Of a stretch of DNA of 32,372 nt, positions 1 to 8,904 are shown piece by piece (position 1 is the stretch's first letter; the number at the start of each line of letters is the position of its first letter). This stretch comes from Deltaproteobacteria bacterium. Lineage in GTDB: Bacteria > Desulfobacterota > Desulfarculia > Adiutricales > Adiutricaceae. The notes below the pieces were generated by a model. The model worked only from the letters and a program-made list of their open reading frames with translations. It was not told the DNA's origin and did not search any database. The DNA lies in the NCBI GenBank assembly GCA_031264185.1, contig JAISEL010000124.1:1-32372 (forward strand), read 5' to 3'. A program made the translations under genes and the position numbers.

Positions 1-383
1 CATATGAATTATACCTACCCAGTGGGAAGATGTCAAGAGAAATTTCAAAATATTGTTGTGATTTCCGTTATTTGCCCAAAACCTAGTTTTGTAGGTATAA
101 ATTAATCCGGGATTCCAGGTTTTAACCACCTCCGGAAAGGAGAAGAAGCTTTTTTGGGCAGCATCGCGGGGTACTTGAGGCAGGGAATCTTTTTCATAAC
201 GGTCATTATTCCCTGATTAAGCCGATAAGGGAAGTTAACGTGAGCATTTTTGTAATTTTGCGGAAAATTTTCAGTGAACGGGAACTGAACAGCTGCCTTG
301 CATCAAAAATATTTTCAGCTAAATTCCATCTGTTTTTATACCTAAAAGTCCTAAAAATTATTGATATTTGGAAGAAAAGACAG
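1..383. other. AT-rich spacer downstream of purN
   Basis: No gene with a plausible start, ribosome binding site and protein-like composition is visible. Short open frames on both strands have poor composition, and those reaching past 383 overlap the 3' end of purN. No clear hairpin-plus-T-run terminator is seen. Confidence 0.6.
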
Positions 384-1049
384 TTATTTTCGGTTTTCCA
401 AAGGCGGCCAGATAAGAAAAGGCCCGGATGGCTGGGACGGACCGTCCAAAAGTTTGACCCGGCGGTTTTCCACAAGCAGACGACCCGAGGCCAGCCAGAA
501 AAGAGCTTGCGGCAAAATACGATGTTCCACTTTTAAAATCCGTTCGGCTAAGGATTCAGGGGTATCGCTGTCTAAAACAGGGACCGCCCCCTGAATAATG
601 ATGGGGCCTTTGTCAATGCCATCGTCTACAAAGTGGACTGTGGCGCCGGCCAGCTTAACCCCTCCGTCCACTTCATCGGGCCAGACATTTTGCCCAGGAA
701 AAGACGGCAAGAGGGCCGGATGGACATTTATGACCTTATTGGGAAAAGCTGACAGGAAAACCGGGCCTAAAATCCGTAAGTAACCGGCCAGAACGACCAG
801 CTCTATTTCATGCTCGGCTAAGACATCCAAAAGGCGCCGTTCGTAACCGTCCCGATTGGCGTGGTAGGCTGTTCTGGGTATCAAAGCAGTATACAAGCCC
901 CACTCCCGGCCCGTATTAAGAGCCCCGGCAGCCGAAGAATCGGTAACCACCAGCCTCAGTTCGGCCGGACCAAGCAAATTGGCCTCCGAAGCCTCAAGTA
1001 AGGCCAGAAGATTAGATCCCCGGCCTGAGCAAAAGACCGCCACTCTCAT
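384..1049 (-). CDS. purN: Phosphoribosylglycinamide formyltransferase (GAR transformylase)
   Basis: Cytoplasmic enzyme that transfers a formyl group from 10-formyl-tetrahydrofolate to GAR in step 3 of de novo purine synthesis. The 221-residue product matches the usual length of the family (about 200-220). Visible signatures are the N-terminal phosphate-binding segment FCSGRGSNL (residues 6-14) and the catalytic block INVHPALLPSF (about 107-117), with the family's Asn108 and His110. The loop VDDGIDKGP (141-149) carries the catalytic Asp, probably Asp146. The gene starts 10 bases after the purM stop on the same strand, so the two are almost certainly co-transcribed. No truncation is apparent. 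Confidence 0.95.
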   Translation of the reverse strand: MRVAVFCSGRGSNLLALLEASEANLLGPAELRLVVTDSSAAGALNTGREWGLYTALIPRTAYHANRDGYERRLLDVLAEHEIELVVLAGYLRILGPVFLSAFPNKVINVHPALLPSFPGQNVWPDEVDGGVKLAGATVHFVDDGIDKGPIIIQGAVPVLDSDTPESLAERILKVEHRILPQALFWLASGRLLVENRRVKLLDGPSQPSGPFLIWPPLENRK

Positions 1050-1059
1050 AAAATCCGCC

Positions 1060-2103
1060 TTAAACCAGTTTGACCCTGTCCTGGTCGCTCAAAAGTTCAA
1101 TCACCCCGACGACCCGGGGGTTTTCCCGGTGATCTTCCATCACGGCCATGACCTGCTCCACCGAACTGTCCGGCACAATCAATAAAAGCCCCAGACCCAT
1201 ATTAAATGTCCGGTAAAGTTCGTCTGTGTCCATCCGGCCGACTTCTTTCAAAACCTCAAAGATCGGAGGCCTCTGCCAGGCATTCAGTTCTATGGTCGCC
1301 CGGCAGCCGCCGGGCAGAATCCGGGGCAGATTTTCCAGAATACCGCCGCCGGTGATGTGGACAATCCCGTGGATGTCAAAGCGCCTTAAAGCCGTCAGGA
1401 CAGGATTCACGTAGATTTTAGTGGGCTTAAGTAAGACCTCGGCTACAGTGCTGCCTAAAAGAAGGGAATCAATTTTCAGCCCCATCCTTTCAAAGATCAG
1501 CTTTCTGGCCAAAGAATAGCCGTTGGAGTGGAGGCCGGAGGAGGAGAGTCCGATTATCTTATGGCCTAAACCTATAAGGCTGCCGTCAATGATTTTGCTC
1601 CTCTCCACCGCCCCGACGGCAAATCCGGCCAGATCGTAATCGTCAGGACGGTAAAAATCGGGCATCTCGGCCGTTTCCCCGCCCAGTAAAGCGCAGCCTG
1701 CCATTCGGCAACCGGCGGCGATACCTCTGACCAGTTTTTCCACCTTTTCCGGCACTATCCTGGACATGGCAATGTAATCCAGGAAAAAAAGCGGTCTGGC
1801 GCCCTGAGTCAAGACATCATTAACGCTCATAGCCACCAGATCCTGGCCCACAGTGTCGTGACGATCGGCCATGATGGCCACTTTCAGTTTAGTGCCCACC
1901 CCGTCAGTGGAGGAGACAAGAACCGGATCTGTAAAATTTAATGACCCCAGTCCGTATAAACCGGAAAACCCCCCGATATCATTTAAGACCCTGGAGTCGA
2001 AAGTAGAACGGGCCAGAGGAGCCAGACGCCGAACGGCCTCATTACCGGCCTCTATATCAACTCCGGCTGACCGGTAAGTCAGGCTGTCAGTCTCATTCGT
2101 CAT
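1060..2103 (-). CDS. purM: Phosphoribosylformylglycinamidine cyclo-ligase (AIR synthetase)
   Basis: Cytoplasmic ATP-dependent enzyme that closes the imidazole ring, turning FGAM into AIR in purine synthesis. The 347-residue protein has the expected length and the PurM order of motifs: GVDIEAGNEAV near the start (14-24), STDGVGTKLK (65-74), a GGETAEMPDFY block, SSGLHSNGYSL, then HITGGGILENLPR and FNMGLGLL toward the C-terminus. The ATG at 2103 is kept because the conserved N-terminus begins about 12 residues later. The ribosome binding site is weak. It is the first gene of a purM-purN pair; no promoter is assigned with confidence. Confidence 0.96.
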   Translation of the reverse strand: MTNETDSLTYRSAGVDIEAGNEAVRRLAPLARSTFDSRVLNDIGGFSGLYGLGSLNFTDPVLVSSTDGVGTKLKVAIMADRHDTVGQDLVAMSVNDVLTQGARPLFFLDYIAMSRIVPEKVEKLVRGIAAGCRMAGCALLGGETAEMPDFYRPDDYDLAGFAVGAVERSKIIDGSLIGLGHKIIGLSSSGLHSNGYSLARKLIFERMGLKIDSLLLGSTVAEVLLKPTKIYVNPVLTALRRFDIHGIVHITGGGILENLPRILPGGCRATIELNAWQRPPIFEVLKEVGRMDTDELYRTFNMGLGLLLIVPDSSVEQVMAVMEDHRENPRVVGVIELLSDQDRVKLV

Positions 2104-2106
2104 TAA

Positions 2107-2376
2107 TCAACCACTCAAATATCTTAAGCTAAAGTCCCGGGGCGGGTACGAGAGAATATAAGCAGTCAGGGCCTGAAATTCCCGGAGGATATCTCCTAAA
2201 GTATGACCCGGAAACTGATTAAGCCTCTGAGGTATGGGCTTTACAAAAGGCCCGGACCAAGGCATAAGTGCCAAAAAGGACCTTTTATATTTTTCGATCC
2301 TATCACCTGGGACCGAAAAAATCAAAAAAAATCTGAAATTGAGGTCGAAGGAAAATAAATTTTGTAATTTAAACAA
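2107..2376 (-). CDS. Possible small ORF just upstream of purM, unknown
   Basis: An open frame of up to 89 residues ends three bases before the purM start. Its N-terminal third is Phe/Leu-rich and unconvincing. From an internal Met (about residue 38, MPWSGPFVKPIP) to the end the composition is more protein-like, with segments such as PQRLNQFPGHTLGDILREF. It could be a short gene, the tail of a decayed gene, or chance. I recognise no family, and no ribosome binding site supports a start. Confidence 0.25.
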   Translation of the reverse strand: MFKLQNLFSFDLNFRFFLIFSVPGDRIEKYKRSFLALMPWSGPFVKPIPQRLNQFPGHTLGDILREFQALTAYILSYPPRDFSLRYLSG

Positions 2377-2574
2377 AAAAATCTTATAGGAACTAATAAT
2401 TTAATATATTCAAATATAAAAACAAAAATAATCTTAACTTAAATACAAGATATGAAGATTGAATTTTTAGTATGCCTCAAAAGGCTCCGGATGGTTGAAC
2501 CGTAGTCGGCCATATCATTTTATTAGTACATAGCTGATTTAAAAAAATTTTGTCCGGCCGTAATCAAAATAAAA

Positions 2575-2610
2575 CGGGGAAAACCAGACCAAGGGATCAG
2601 GTTCTCCCCG
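2575..2610. other. Hairpin (possible structured RNA or terminator)
   Basis: CGGGGA at 2575-2580 pairs with TCCCCG at 2605-2610, and AACC pairs with GGTT inside after one mismatch, giving an 11-position stem. A second short stem (CCTC/GAGG) followed by a run of six T lies just downstream (about 2615-2642). Together they could be the 3' part of a small RNA or a terminator on the plus strand. No RNA family was recognised. Confidence 0.25.
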
Positions 2611-3566
2611 ATAGCCTCTCTCTCTTTGAGGTGATTTTTTATAGCACTCTTGGAAATAGTCTGTCAAGATATTGCTGCGTTCCTGTTTTTGGGGCTGTAA
2701 TAGTGAAGAAACAGACAGACAGGGAAAGACCAGTTTCAAAACATTTTTCATCAACCGCCATCGGGCGGATTTAGTTTTTTAACAACAAAAAAAACTATTA
2801 ACAATAAATAATAAGCTTTAATTATTAATTTAATGAAAAATAATAAATATTTAGCTGGCCAGGTGCGGTAACATTTAGCTGGTATGGTTCCCGGCTCTGG
2901 GTTTTTTGTTAGAAGGCCTCAAAAAGTCTGACTATTTAACCTTTCGTCCGGCCGGATGACCGGATTTTTGACCAAAATTCCGGGCCGGAAGGCCGGTATG
3001 GGCAATATTTTTATAATCAGTGAAAATTATTTTAGTTTCTTATAAGACCCCAAATATGAATAAAATTAGATTTTAATAGATTTATTAATAACTAAAAAGC
3101 ATAATTATACATCATTGATAAGAGGCTGAAATTTCTGCCTGCAGTCTGTCCCAAAATAATGAAAGAATTTGTCATGAAACTGCTTGACATGTGTTCGGCA
3201 ACAGTTATCATTAATCAATTGGCGGACTTATTTTAGTCCGTTGAAACTGAAAATGGAACCCTCTTTCTGGGAAATTTGTTAAATCAAAAAAATTAGGAAC
3301 CGGCTATTGATCTTGTAATTTGTACCCTACCTTAGTTCAGTCCATTCCTAAGATGGGAAATTTTAATTCTCTCCCGTCCCGTTCAGTCCACTTTATTTAA
3401 TCCCCGTATTGTCTTAACTTCGAACCCCGCTGCAAAGCGGCAAATCCTGATGAGGACTTATTACTTTAATGCCGTCATCTTTAATTTTAACCTTATAACT
3501 CCCGGACGGACCTGGCTGTGTCCGTCTGGAGAGACAGAAGCCGCTCTGCTCTTCGGGATTGGCAGC

Positions 3567-3770
3567 CTACTGAATTTTACAGCCCAGGTCCTGCAGAGAA
3601 TCAAATTCTGTCCTGACTATTAGGACTTCAGATCTGGCTTTAAAAACTCTCTCTGCGGCTGATTTTCTGGCTCGCAGGTACAGAGCGGAATTTTTTGGCA
3701 GCTCATGCACTAAGGGAATCCGGATTTTTTTACTGCCGTCCCGCAGCCGGACAGGAACCGGAGAAGTTAT
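3567..3770 (-). pseudogene. Start-less coding-like frame, possible gene relic
   Basis: On the minus strand 67 codons are open between an upstream TAA (3771-3773) and a TAG (3567-3569). The translated composition looks like real protein, rich in Arg, Lys, Leu and Glu, with segments such as KKIRIPLVHELPKNS and ARKSAAERVFKAR. There is no ATG; the only candidate start is an internal GTG. I recognise no family. It is either the tail of a decayed gene or a chance open frame in a locally GC-richer patch. Confidence 0.25.
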
Positions 3771-4493
3771 TTACCTTCAATTACAGGTTGTTTTGGTGTA
3801 ATTTTTGGATTCACTAAAATTTTTCCAAATAAATTATTCGACCTGTAATATTTTTTTATTTCGTACATCTTGCCGTCTGCTTTTATGGTGACACAACTTC
3901 CTGTGACCGAAAACAGACAAAAATGTAGTTTGAACAAGACTGCCAAAGTAATGCGGAAATCTAAGGCAGCGATGAGGACTTGCCAACCGGAAAATATTGA
4001 TTACGATATACAGAGACGTTCTGATTATAAAAATCAGCTGTCTAAAAAATAATAGGCTTTATGTTCGCGTTCACGCTGTCCGGTCAAGTTTATAAAGCCT
4101 GCCTGGTTTCTCCGGTTTAAGATAAGGATCAGATATTTTAGCTGCTATTTGTATTTCCCTCAATTAACAGTCACGTCACCCGATGGGCTCAGGAACATTT
4201 ATCCCTCCTCATCCCGTTTTTTTCTTCAACTGAAACATATTTTCACTTAACCGTGAAAAAGCCCGCTAGTCAGTTATTAAGGCTGATTGGGAACCATATT
4301 AATTATTGGGACTCTCGGCCTATATCCCCAACCAGGACGGCAATCCTGTTTCTGAAAGATAAAGGCCGTGTGCGGACGCTATTACCTTACGGTTTTTCAG
4401 GTTAACCCGCAGAAACTGTCCGGCTTCAGTCTGACTTTCGGGCTGATCAGAATTCAAAAAAATGTCCTCTGCTTACCAAGGAACATTCGCATT

Positions 4494-5603
4494 ATGAAAA
4501 CTTTTGACTGCATACAAACCCATGACCTTTTGACCGGTTCATTAAATCTTGAGCACGATTTCCGCCCAGCTTCTTCTGATTCGGACAGCGGCCCGGAGTT
4601 ATCTGAGTTGGTTCTCAATGAGCCCACAGCCTCTTTTCCTGCCTGCGGACCGCCACCGCCTGACCTTACTTTCCAGGATCCCCCGGCAGTCCCGGACAAC
4701 AAGCCTTTGGAAACTGACCAGGCCCGAAACGAACCGTCATTATTCTTTGGGGACGAATCAGTTGAAAACATCGAATTCATCCAGCCGATCTCCGCTGATG
4801 ATTCAGCCAGACAACTTTATGAAGAGGTCTTAAGGGATCTTCTGCCTTTAACTCTGGAGCAGCTTAGTTCCTTACGACGGGAGATTGACCGCCGAACTAA
4901 AAGCCAGACTGCTCATCCGCCGATCAGACAGTTAAACCGGGTCGTGTCGGTCAGTTTCGAGCCAGAGGCCGTTCCCCCGGTAATCACCCTGGCTCCGGAT
5001 TTGGCCACAATTCTGGTTTTTACCGCCCAAAGCGGACAACCCTGGCCGGTTACCGGCGCTGCCTACAGCCGCCTGAAGGGATCACCGGCGGACCTCAACA
5101 TATATGGATGCAACAAGATTTCGCTCGTACATCCCGGGTTCCGAGATTACAGCAACCTTTTTGTCTTTCTGGATAAGATGGATTGGCCTATCCTGATCCA
5201 GCTGGAGATCAAAACCGAACCGGATCTACGCCGGCAGGTCGACGGAGTTGTTCATTTCCGGATCCCTTACGCCAAAAGTCCTTTTCCGAACCGCGAAAAC
5301 CTTAACCAGTCCGGAAAAGGCCACAATTTCCTGTGCGACTTTCTGGCCGGACTGACGCCTTCTGACGGCACCCGTCTTTATTCCCGGCCAGCTGGACTGA
5401 ATTCCTGTTATTTTCAGCCGACACCGGGCGGACCTATCTACGTCCGGACCGATATGATTTTGGAATGGCCTCACTGGCAGGAGAAAGTAGTGGGTCCCGG
5501 CGGCCTGGCGGTTTACAAAATTCCGCCCACAGGCTTAGTGATCTCTAAAAACGGCCAGGAACGGGTCATAACGGAATTATCCGCAGAACCTTTTGAGGAG
5601 TAA
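4494..5603 (+). CDS. DotH/IcmK homologue, copy 1 of 3
   Basis: Predicted outer-membrane/periplasmic core protein of a type IVB (Dot/Icm) secretion system. The C-terminal two thirds (about residues 107-365) follow the DotH/IcmK family: a helical start DLLPLTLEQLSSLRREID, PPVITLAPDLATILVF, SGQPWPV, a FLAGLTPSDGTRL block and the closing GGPIYVRTDMI...GPGGLAVYKIPP. The first ~105 residues are polar, acidic and Pro-rich. ATG 4494 is chosen because AAGGA lies about 11 bases upstream; an in-frame GTG at 4368 would add 42 residues. Neither start gives a clear signal peptide, which is odd for an exported protein. It is the first gene of the cluster, 2 bases before copy 2. Confidence 0.85.
   Translation: MKTFDCIQTHDLLTGSLNLEHDFRPASSDSDSGPELSELVLNEPTASFPACGPPPPDLTFQDPPAVPDNKPLETDQARNEPSLFFGDESVENIEFIQPISADDSARQLYEEVLRDLLPLTLEQLSSLRREIDRRTKSQTAHPPIRQLNRVVSVSFEPEAVPPVITLAPDLATILVFTAQSGQPWPVTGAAYSRLKGSPADLNIYGCNKISLVHPGFRDYSNLFVFLDKMDWPILIQLEIKTEPDLRRQVDGVVHFRIPYAKSPFPNRENLNQSGKGHNFLCDFLAGLTPSDGTRLYSRPAGLNSCYFQPTPGGPIYVRTDMILEWPHWQEKVVGPGGLAVYKIPPTGLVISKNGQERVITELSAEPFEE
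5595..5600 (+). promoter_or_regulatory. Ribosome binding site of DotH copy 2
   Basis: GAGGAG lies 5 bases before the ATG at 5606, inside the last codons of DotH copy 1. This fixes the copy 2 start and suggests translational coupling between the two copies. Confidence 0.6.
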
Positions 5604-5605
5604 GG

Positions 5606-6784
5606 ATGACCTGTCCGAACAAACAACAATCCGCTGCTTTTGAAGCCGGGCCGCCGCCAAAAGGCGGCTGCACCCATTTCCCCGTTGAATCCCTAAAGGG
5701 CCTGATCCTGCTTGCGGCCTTCTGTCTGACCGTGCCGCTGGGGCTGCATCCGGCCTTAGCTCAGTCTTCACCGGAACAGACTTCTGTTTTGGAATTCTCC
5801 CCTGCGGCCCAAATTCCCCAAGCTGTCCGGAAACCAGCCGCTCTTCCGGCGGAACAACTCCAAGCCAATCACAGCCCCGCAAGTAATACCGACGAAAATA
5901 CGAACCCATCTCCTCAGAAAACTTCAGTCTCTCCGGAACTTCGGGCCCCCCAATCCGGTCCGCATTTCCGAAGACCGCCAATGGCGGAAGATCAGACCAA
6001 GCAGCTTTTTGAAGAGGTTTTAAGTGAGCTTCTGCCTCTGACTCCGGAACAGATCAAAGAATTCAGGCGGGAAATTGAGCGCCGCTCGGATGCCCTTGGG
6101 TTCCCTCCGCCCAAAAAACTGGTCAGCCGGACCGAATCTCTGCCTCAGGGCCCGATTCCGGAACCGCCGGTCGTAACCCTGACCCCTGGATTGGTCACGG
6201 CTCTAATATTTACAGCCCATGACGGTCAGCCCTGGCCGGTTAATTCCTGTGTTTTAGGCAACGGCGGCCTCTTCAGCACGGAAATCGCAAAAGGGGCCGA
6301 ACATCAGCTTTTAGTCTCACCTTTGTCCTACCTTGGCAACTCTAACGTCTTAGTCAGCCTTAAAGATCTTGACCAGCCCATTATGATCCGACTGGAAATT
6401 TCCGGAGGCCTGAACTCTGAAAAAACGGCCGACGGTCTCGTTAATTTCCGGCTCGAAAATTCGGCCGCTGCGGCCCAGAACAAAGAAAACCACAACCTTC
6501 CATCCCCAGGTCAAAGTATCGCCTCCGACCTTCTGCTCGGGAAAAAACCGCCAGAGAGCATTGTCCTCAAATCAGAACCCGAACTTTCCGCTTCCGCTTT
6601 TTATCAGAATGAAAACGGCGGACCCGTCTACGTAAAGACTAATCTGAATATCAGCTGGCCGCAGTGGCATTCGAAGGTTGTCGGGCCGGAAGGGCTGGCC
6701 GTCTACGAAATTCCACCAGTTAAAACGCTGGTCATGGGTAATGGTGACCGCCTTTTCCAAGTTAACTTACCTAAAGTCCGCTGA
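5606..6784 (+). CDS. DotH/IcmK homologue, copy 2 of 3
   Basis: The most complete of the three DotH-like proteins (392 residues; Legionella DotH is about 360). A hydrophobic segment at about 31-47 followed by ALAQ-S (50-54) looks like a signal peptide with a long N-region. A disordered Pro/Ser linker (54-125) precedes the DotH core (130-392): ELLPLTPEQIKEFRREIE, PPVVTLTPGLVTALIF, GQPWPVN, KTADGLVNFRLEN, and near the end GGPVYVKTNLNISWPQW then GPEGLAVYEIPP. DotH normally sits with DotC and DotD in the outer-membrane ring around DotG. It starts 2 bases after copy 1 and ends 14 bases before the start of copy 3. Confidence 0.88.
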   Translation: MTCPNKQQSAAFEAGPPPKGGCTHFPVESLKGLILLAAFCLTVPLGLHPALAQSSPEQTSVLEFSPAAQIPQAVRKPAALPAEQLQANHSPASNTDENTNPSPQKTSVSPELRAPQSGPHFRRPPMAEDQTKQLFEEVLSELLPLTPEQIKEFRREIERRSDALGFPPPKKLVSRTESLPQGPIPEPPVVTLTPGLVTALIFTAHDGQPWPVNSCVLGNGGLFSTEIAKGAEHQLLVSPLSYLGNSNVLVSLKDLDQPIMIRLEISGGLNSEKTADGLVNFRLENSAAAAQNKENHNLPSPGQSIASDLLLGKKPPESIVLKSEPELSASAFYQNENGGPVYVKTNLNISWPQWHSKVVGPEGLAVYEIPPVKTLVMGNGDRLFQVNLPKVR

Positions 6785-6785
6785 C

Positions 6786-6790
6786 AGGAG
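6786..6790 (+). promoter_or_regulatory. Ribosome binding site of DotH copy 3
   Basis: AGGAG lies 8 bases before ATG 6799. It favours that ATG over the in-frame TTG directly upstream at 6796. Confidence 0.55.
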
Positions 6791-6798
6791 ATCGTTTG

Positions 6799-8904
6799 AT
6801 GCAACTGCTTTGCCGCCACTCGGCCGCAGCTGAAACCGGACATTTGTCCAACAGGCGCTGTACCGCATTCTTTGCTGATTACCGGCGAATTTTACTCCTG
6901 TCCCTGATCTCTGATGTTCTGATTTTGGGACCGGGAGCTATTCCGGTTACGTCCCGACCGCCGTCGGAACAGTTGTCCGCCATGAGCACCGCGCCTCTGT
7001 CCGCAGTCTCTGATTCCCGCCCTGAACTTTCCGGATTCCCGCCGAATGAGGTGATGTTATCTCCTGAAAAGACGGCTTGGCCGGCGGCCTCCCTAACAGA
7101 TTCAATCTTTCCGTCCGGCCCGAAAACATCTTCTGAAAAAAACGGAACAATTACGGCCATGGCTGTCCCGGCCGAAAACCCGGCTGAGGCAGCCGAATTT
7201 GAGCCGGCTTCCATGGTCTTATCAGGTCACTTCAAGTCCGCTTCAACTTTAAAATCAGACCAAATACCGGATATTTTGACCCTGCCGATTTTGGACCGCT
7301 ACCGGACGGAAAAGCCTGAGGCTTCAGGCCAAGCCCAGGAGGACTCTGTCCCGCCGGACGAGCCGGTATTATTTGGATTCCCGCCGGTTCCGGAGCAGTC
7401 CGCAGTTGAAGAGCCGAATGTATCAGCCGCCCAGTCTGTCCCCGGACCATCCTCCTTTACAGCCGAACAAATCCGGCCGGAATCAGTTTCGGCCGTTAAA
7501 CAGACTGGCAAAGCCGCTGAAGCCGAACAGACAAAGGCTTCCAAAAATCCACTCAAGACTGATATGTCATTCGATAAGGGCCTGACTCCGGAGCTTTTGG
7601 CCCAGTCGGCGACTGAATCCTCCTCTGCTGCATCATCAGCTGAAACAGTACTTGAGCTGCCAGAACCGAAGGCTGAAATATCAGGTTCTGTTTCAGGTTC
7701 CGACCTTAATCATGCCATATGTTCCGAGCCTGATCCGTCCCCAAAGGCTGAGGAAATTCCCCTCAGGCCCGGCTTGTCCCCGGATAAGAACCAGACTCCT
7801 GCTCTTCCGGCAGAGCCGGCTTTGGCATCCTCAGCAGTCTTCTCAGCCGGCATAATGTCTCCGGAGCAGAAAAACTGTCCGGATGAACCGATCGAAGATA
7901 ATCCGGATCGCGATCTTAACCAGGCCAAAAAGCCAGAACCTCATTTTTTTTCAGAAGACGCTGGTGAAAGATCCGAACTTTATGTGATGACCCAAACTCT
8001 CAGGGAACCGTCCGTCTCTCCGGCGAAACCTGTCCGGATACCCTCCGCTGCCGAAAACAGCCTGCCAAAGAAAGCCGGACCTGACCAGCCAGCCGAAAAT
8101 GCCAATAAAGCTTTTGATGATACTAACCGCATCCGGAGAGACCTCACGGCAATACTCCGGCTTGCCTTTAAAAATCTCCCGGAGGCAGAAGAGCAGAATA
8201 AACAGCTTTTTGAAGATGTTCCAAAAGATCTTCAGCCTTTATCCCCGGAGCAAGCCGTGCAGTTCCGGAAAGAACTTGATCGCCGGGCCCAAGCTGCAAA
8301 AGGGCCTCCGCCGACAAAACTGGTCAGCAGAGCTGAAACATTTCAGGTTAGCCCGACCCTGATTTCCCCGACAGTTACCGTGACCTCGGGCGTTGTTACA
8401 GCCTTGGTTTTTACCTCCCCCAGCGGACAGCCTTGGCAGGTTAATTCAAATGCTCTGGGTAACGGAGAAATGTTCCATGCGGAAACACCGGATAAATCCA
8501 AGCGCCGGGTGTTAGTCTCCATTTTGTCATACGGCGGCCGCTCCAGCATTTCAGTTGCCCGTAAAGGAATAGATATTCCTGTTAATATCAGGGTGGGGAC
8601 AGTCTGCAGCCATACCCCTGAGCAGACAGCCGACGGTCTGGTTAATTTCCGGATCGAAAACAGCCTCCGTCCGGCTCAGGACCAGGACAATTCCGTCACT
8701 GTGGCCGAAGGCCAAAAAACCTGTTATGACCTCCTGGCCGGCATTGAGCCGGCTGAAGGCGCCATCCTGTCAGCCGATCCGGGCGGATTTTCGGTCTATG
8801 AAATTCTTCCGGTCAGTTCAATGGTCATGGGCTTTGACGGTCAGACTTTCAAAGTTTTCCTGCCGCAAGTCTTTGAAGGGAGAAGCGATGAAAAAAATTC
8901 TTGA
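6799..8904 (+). CDS. DotH/IcmK homologue, copy 3, with ~440-residue disordered extension
   Basis: A 701-residue protein whose last ~235 residues (465-700) are a DotH/IcmK core: KQLFEDVPKDLQPLSPEQ, TSGVVTALVFT, SGQPWQVN, TADGLVNFRIEN, DLLAGIEPAEGA. A hydrophobic stretch near 30-45 may anchor or export it. Between lies about 400 residues of low-complexity sequence rich in Pro, Ala, Ser and Glu. The core is incomplete: the segment of ~35-40 residues that in copies 1 and 2 reads GGP(I/V)YV...W..W..KVVGP is missing, and ADPGGFSVYEI follows directly. Such a change could alter ring assembly. Its 3' end overlaps the DotG start by 17 bases, so the two are coupled. Confidence 0.82.
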   Translation: MQLLCRHSAAAETGHLSNRRCTAFFADYRRILLLSLISDVLILGPGAIPVTSRPPSEQLSAMSTAPLSAVSDSRPELSGFPPNEVMLSPEKTAWPAASLTDSIFPSGPKTSSEKNGTITAMAVPAENPAEAAEFEPASMVLSGHFKSASTLKSDQIPDILTLPILDRYRTEKPEASGQAQEDSVPPDEPVLFGFPPVPEQSAVEEPNVSAAQSVPGPSSFTAEQIRPESVSAVKQTGKAAEAEQTKASKNPLKTDMSFDKGLTPELLAQSATESSSAASSAETVLELPEPKAEISGSVSGSDLNHAICSEPDPSPKAEEIPLRPGLSPDKNQTPALPAEPALASSAVFSAGIMSPEQKNCPDEPIEDNPDRDLNQAKKPEPHFFSEDAGERSELYVMTQTLREPSVSPAKPVRIPSAAENSLPKKAGPDQPAENANKAFDDTNRIRRDLTAILRLAFKNLPEAEEQNKQLFEDVPKDLQPLSPEQAVQFRKELDRRAQAAKGPPPTKLVSRAETFQVSPTLISPTVTVTSGVVTALVFTSPSGQPWQVNSNALGNGEMFHAETPDKSKRRVLVSILSYGGRSSISVARKGIDIPVNIRVGTVCSHTPEQTADGLVNFRIENSLRPAQDQDNSVTVAEGQKTCYDLLAGIEPAEGAILSADPGGFSVYEILPVSSMVMGFDGQTFKVFLPQVFEGRSDEKNS

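Larger units (their letters stand above)
2377..4493. other. 2.1 kb region without convincing genes
   Basis: AT-rich DNA separating purM from the Dot/Icm genes. It holds short open frames with poor composition, one coding-like but start-less frame on the minus strand (3567-3770) and a 36-base hairpin (2575-2610). A duplicated TTTAGCTGG lies near 2850 and 2875, and a GC-rich palindromic patch of CCGG blocks near 2945-3000. No tRNA, rRNA or CRISPR was recognised. The promoter of the downstream cluster should lie in its last few hundred bases, but I cannot point to it. Confidence 0.55.

Noticed and set aside
240-536. 98-codon plus-strand frame overlapping the purN 3' end
   Set aside because: Residue use is unlike protein, it overlaps purN on the other strand and it has no ribosome binding site; a shadow frame.
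3410-3450. tRNA-like T-loop on the minus strand (GGGGTTCGAAG)
   Set aside because: The paired T-stem, anticodon arm and acceptor stem cannot be built around it.
3870-4052. 60-codon plus-strand frame upstream of the Dot cluster
   Set aside because: No ribosome binding site, no recognisable motif and mixed composition in AT-rich DNA; most likely chance.
5577-5981. 134-codon minus-strand frame across DotH copies 1 and 2
   Set aside because: Lies wholly over well-supported plus-strand genes and has no family features; a shadow of GC-rich coding DNA.
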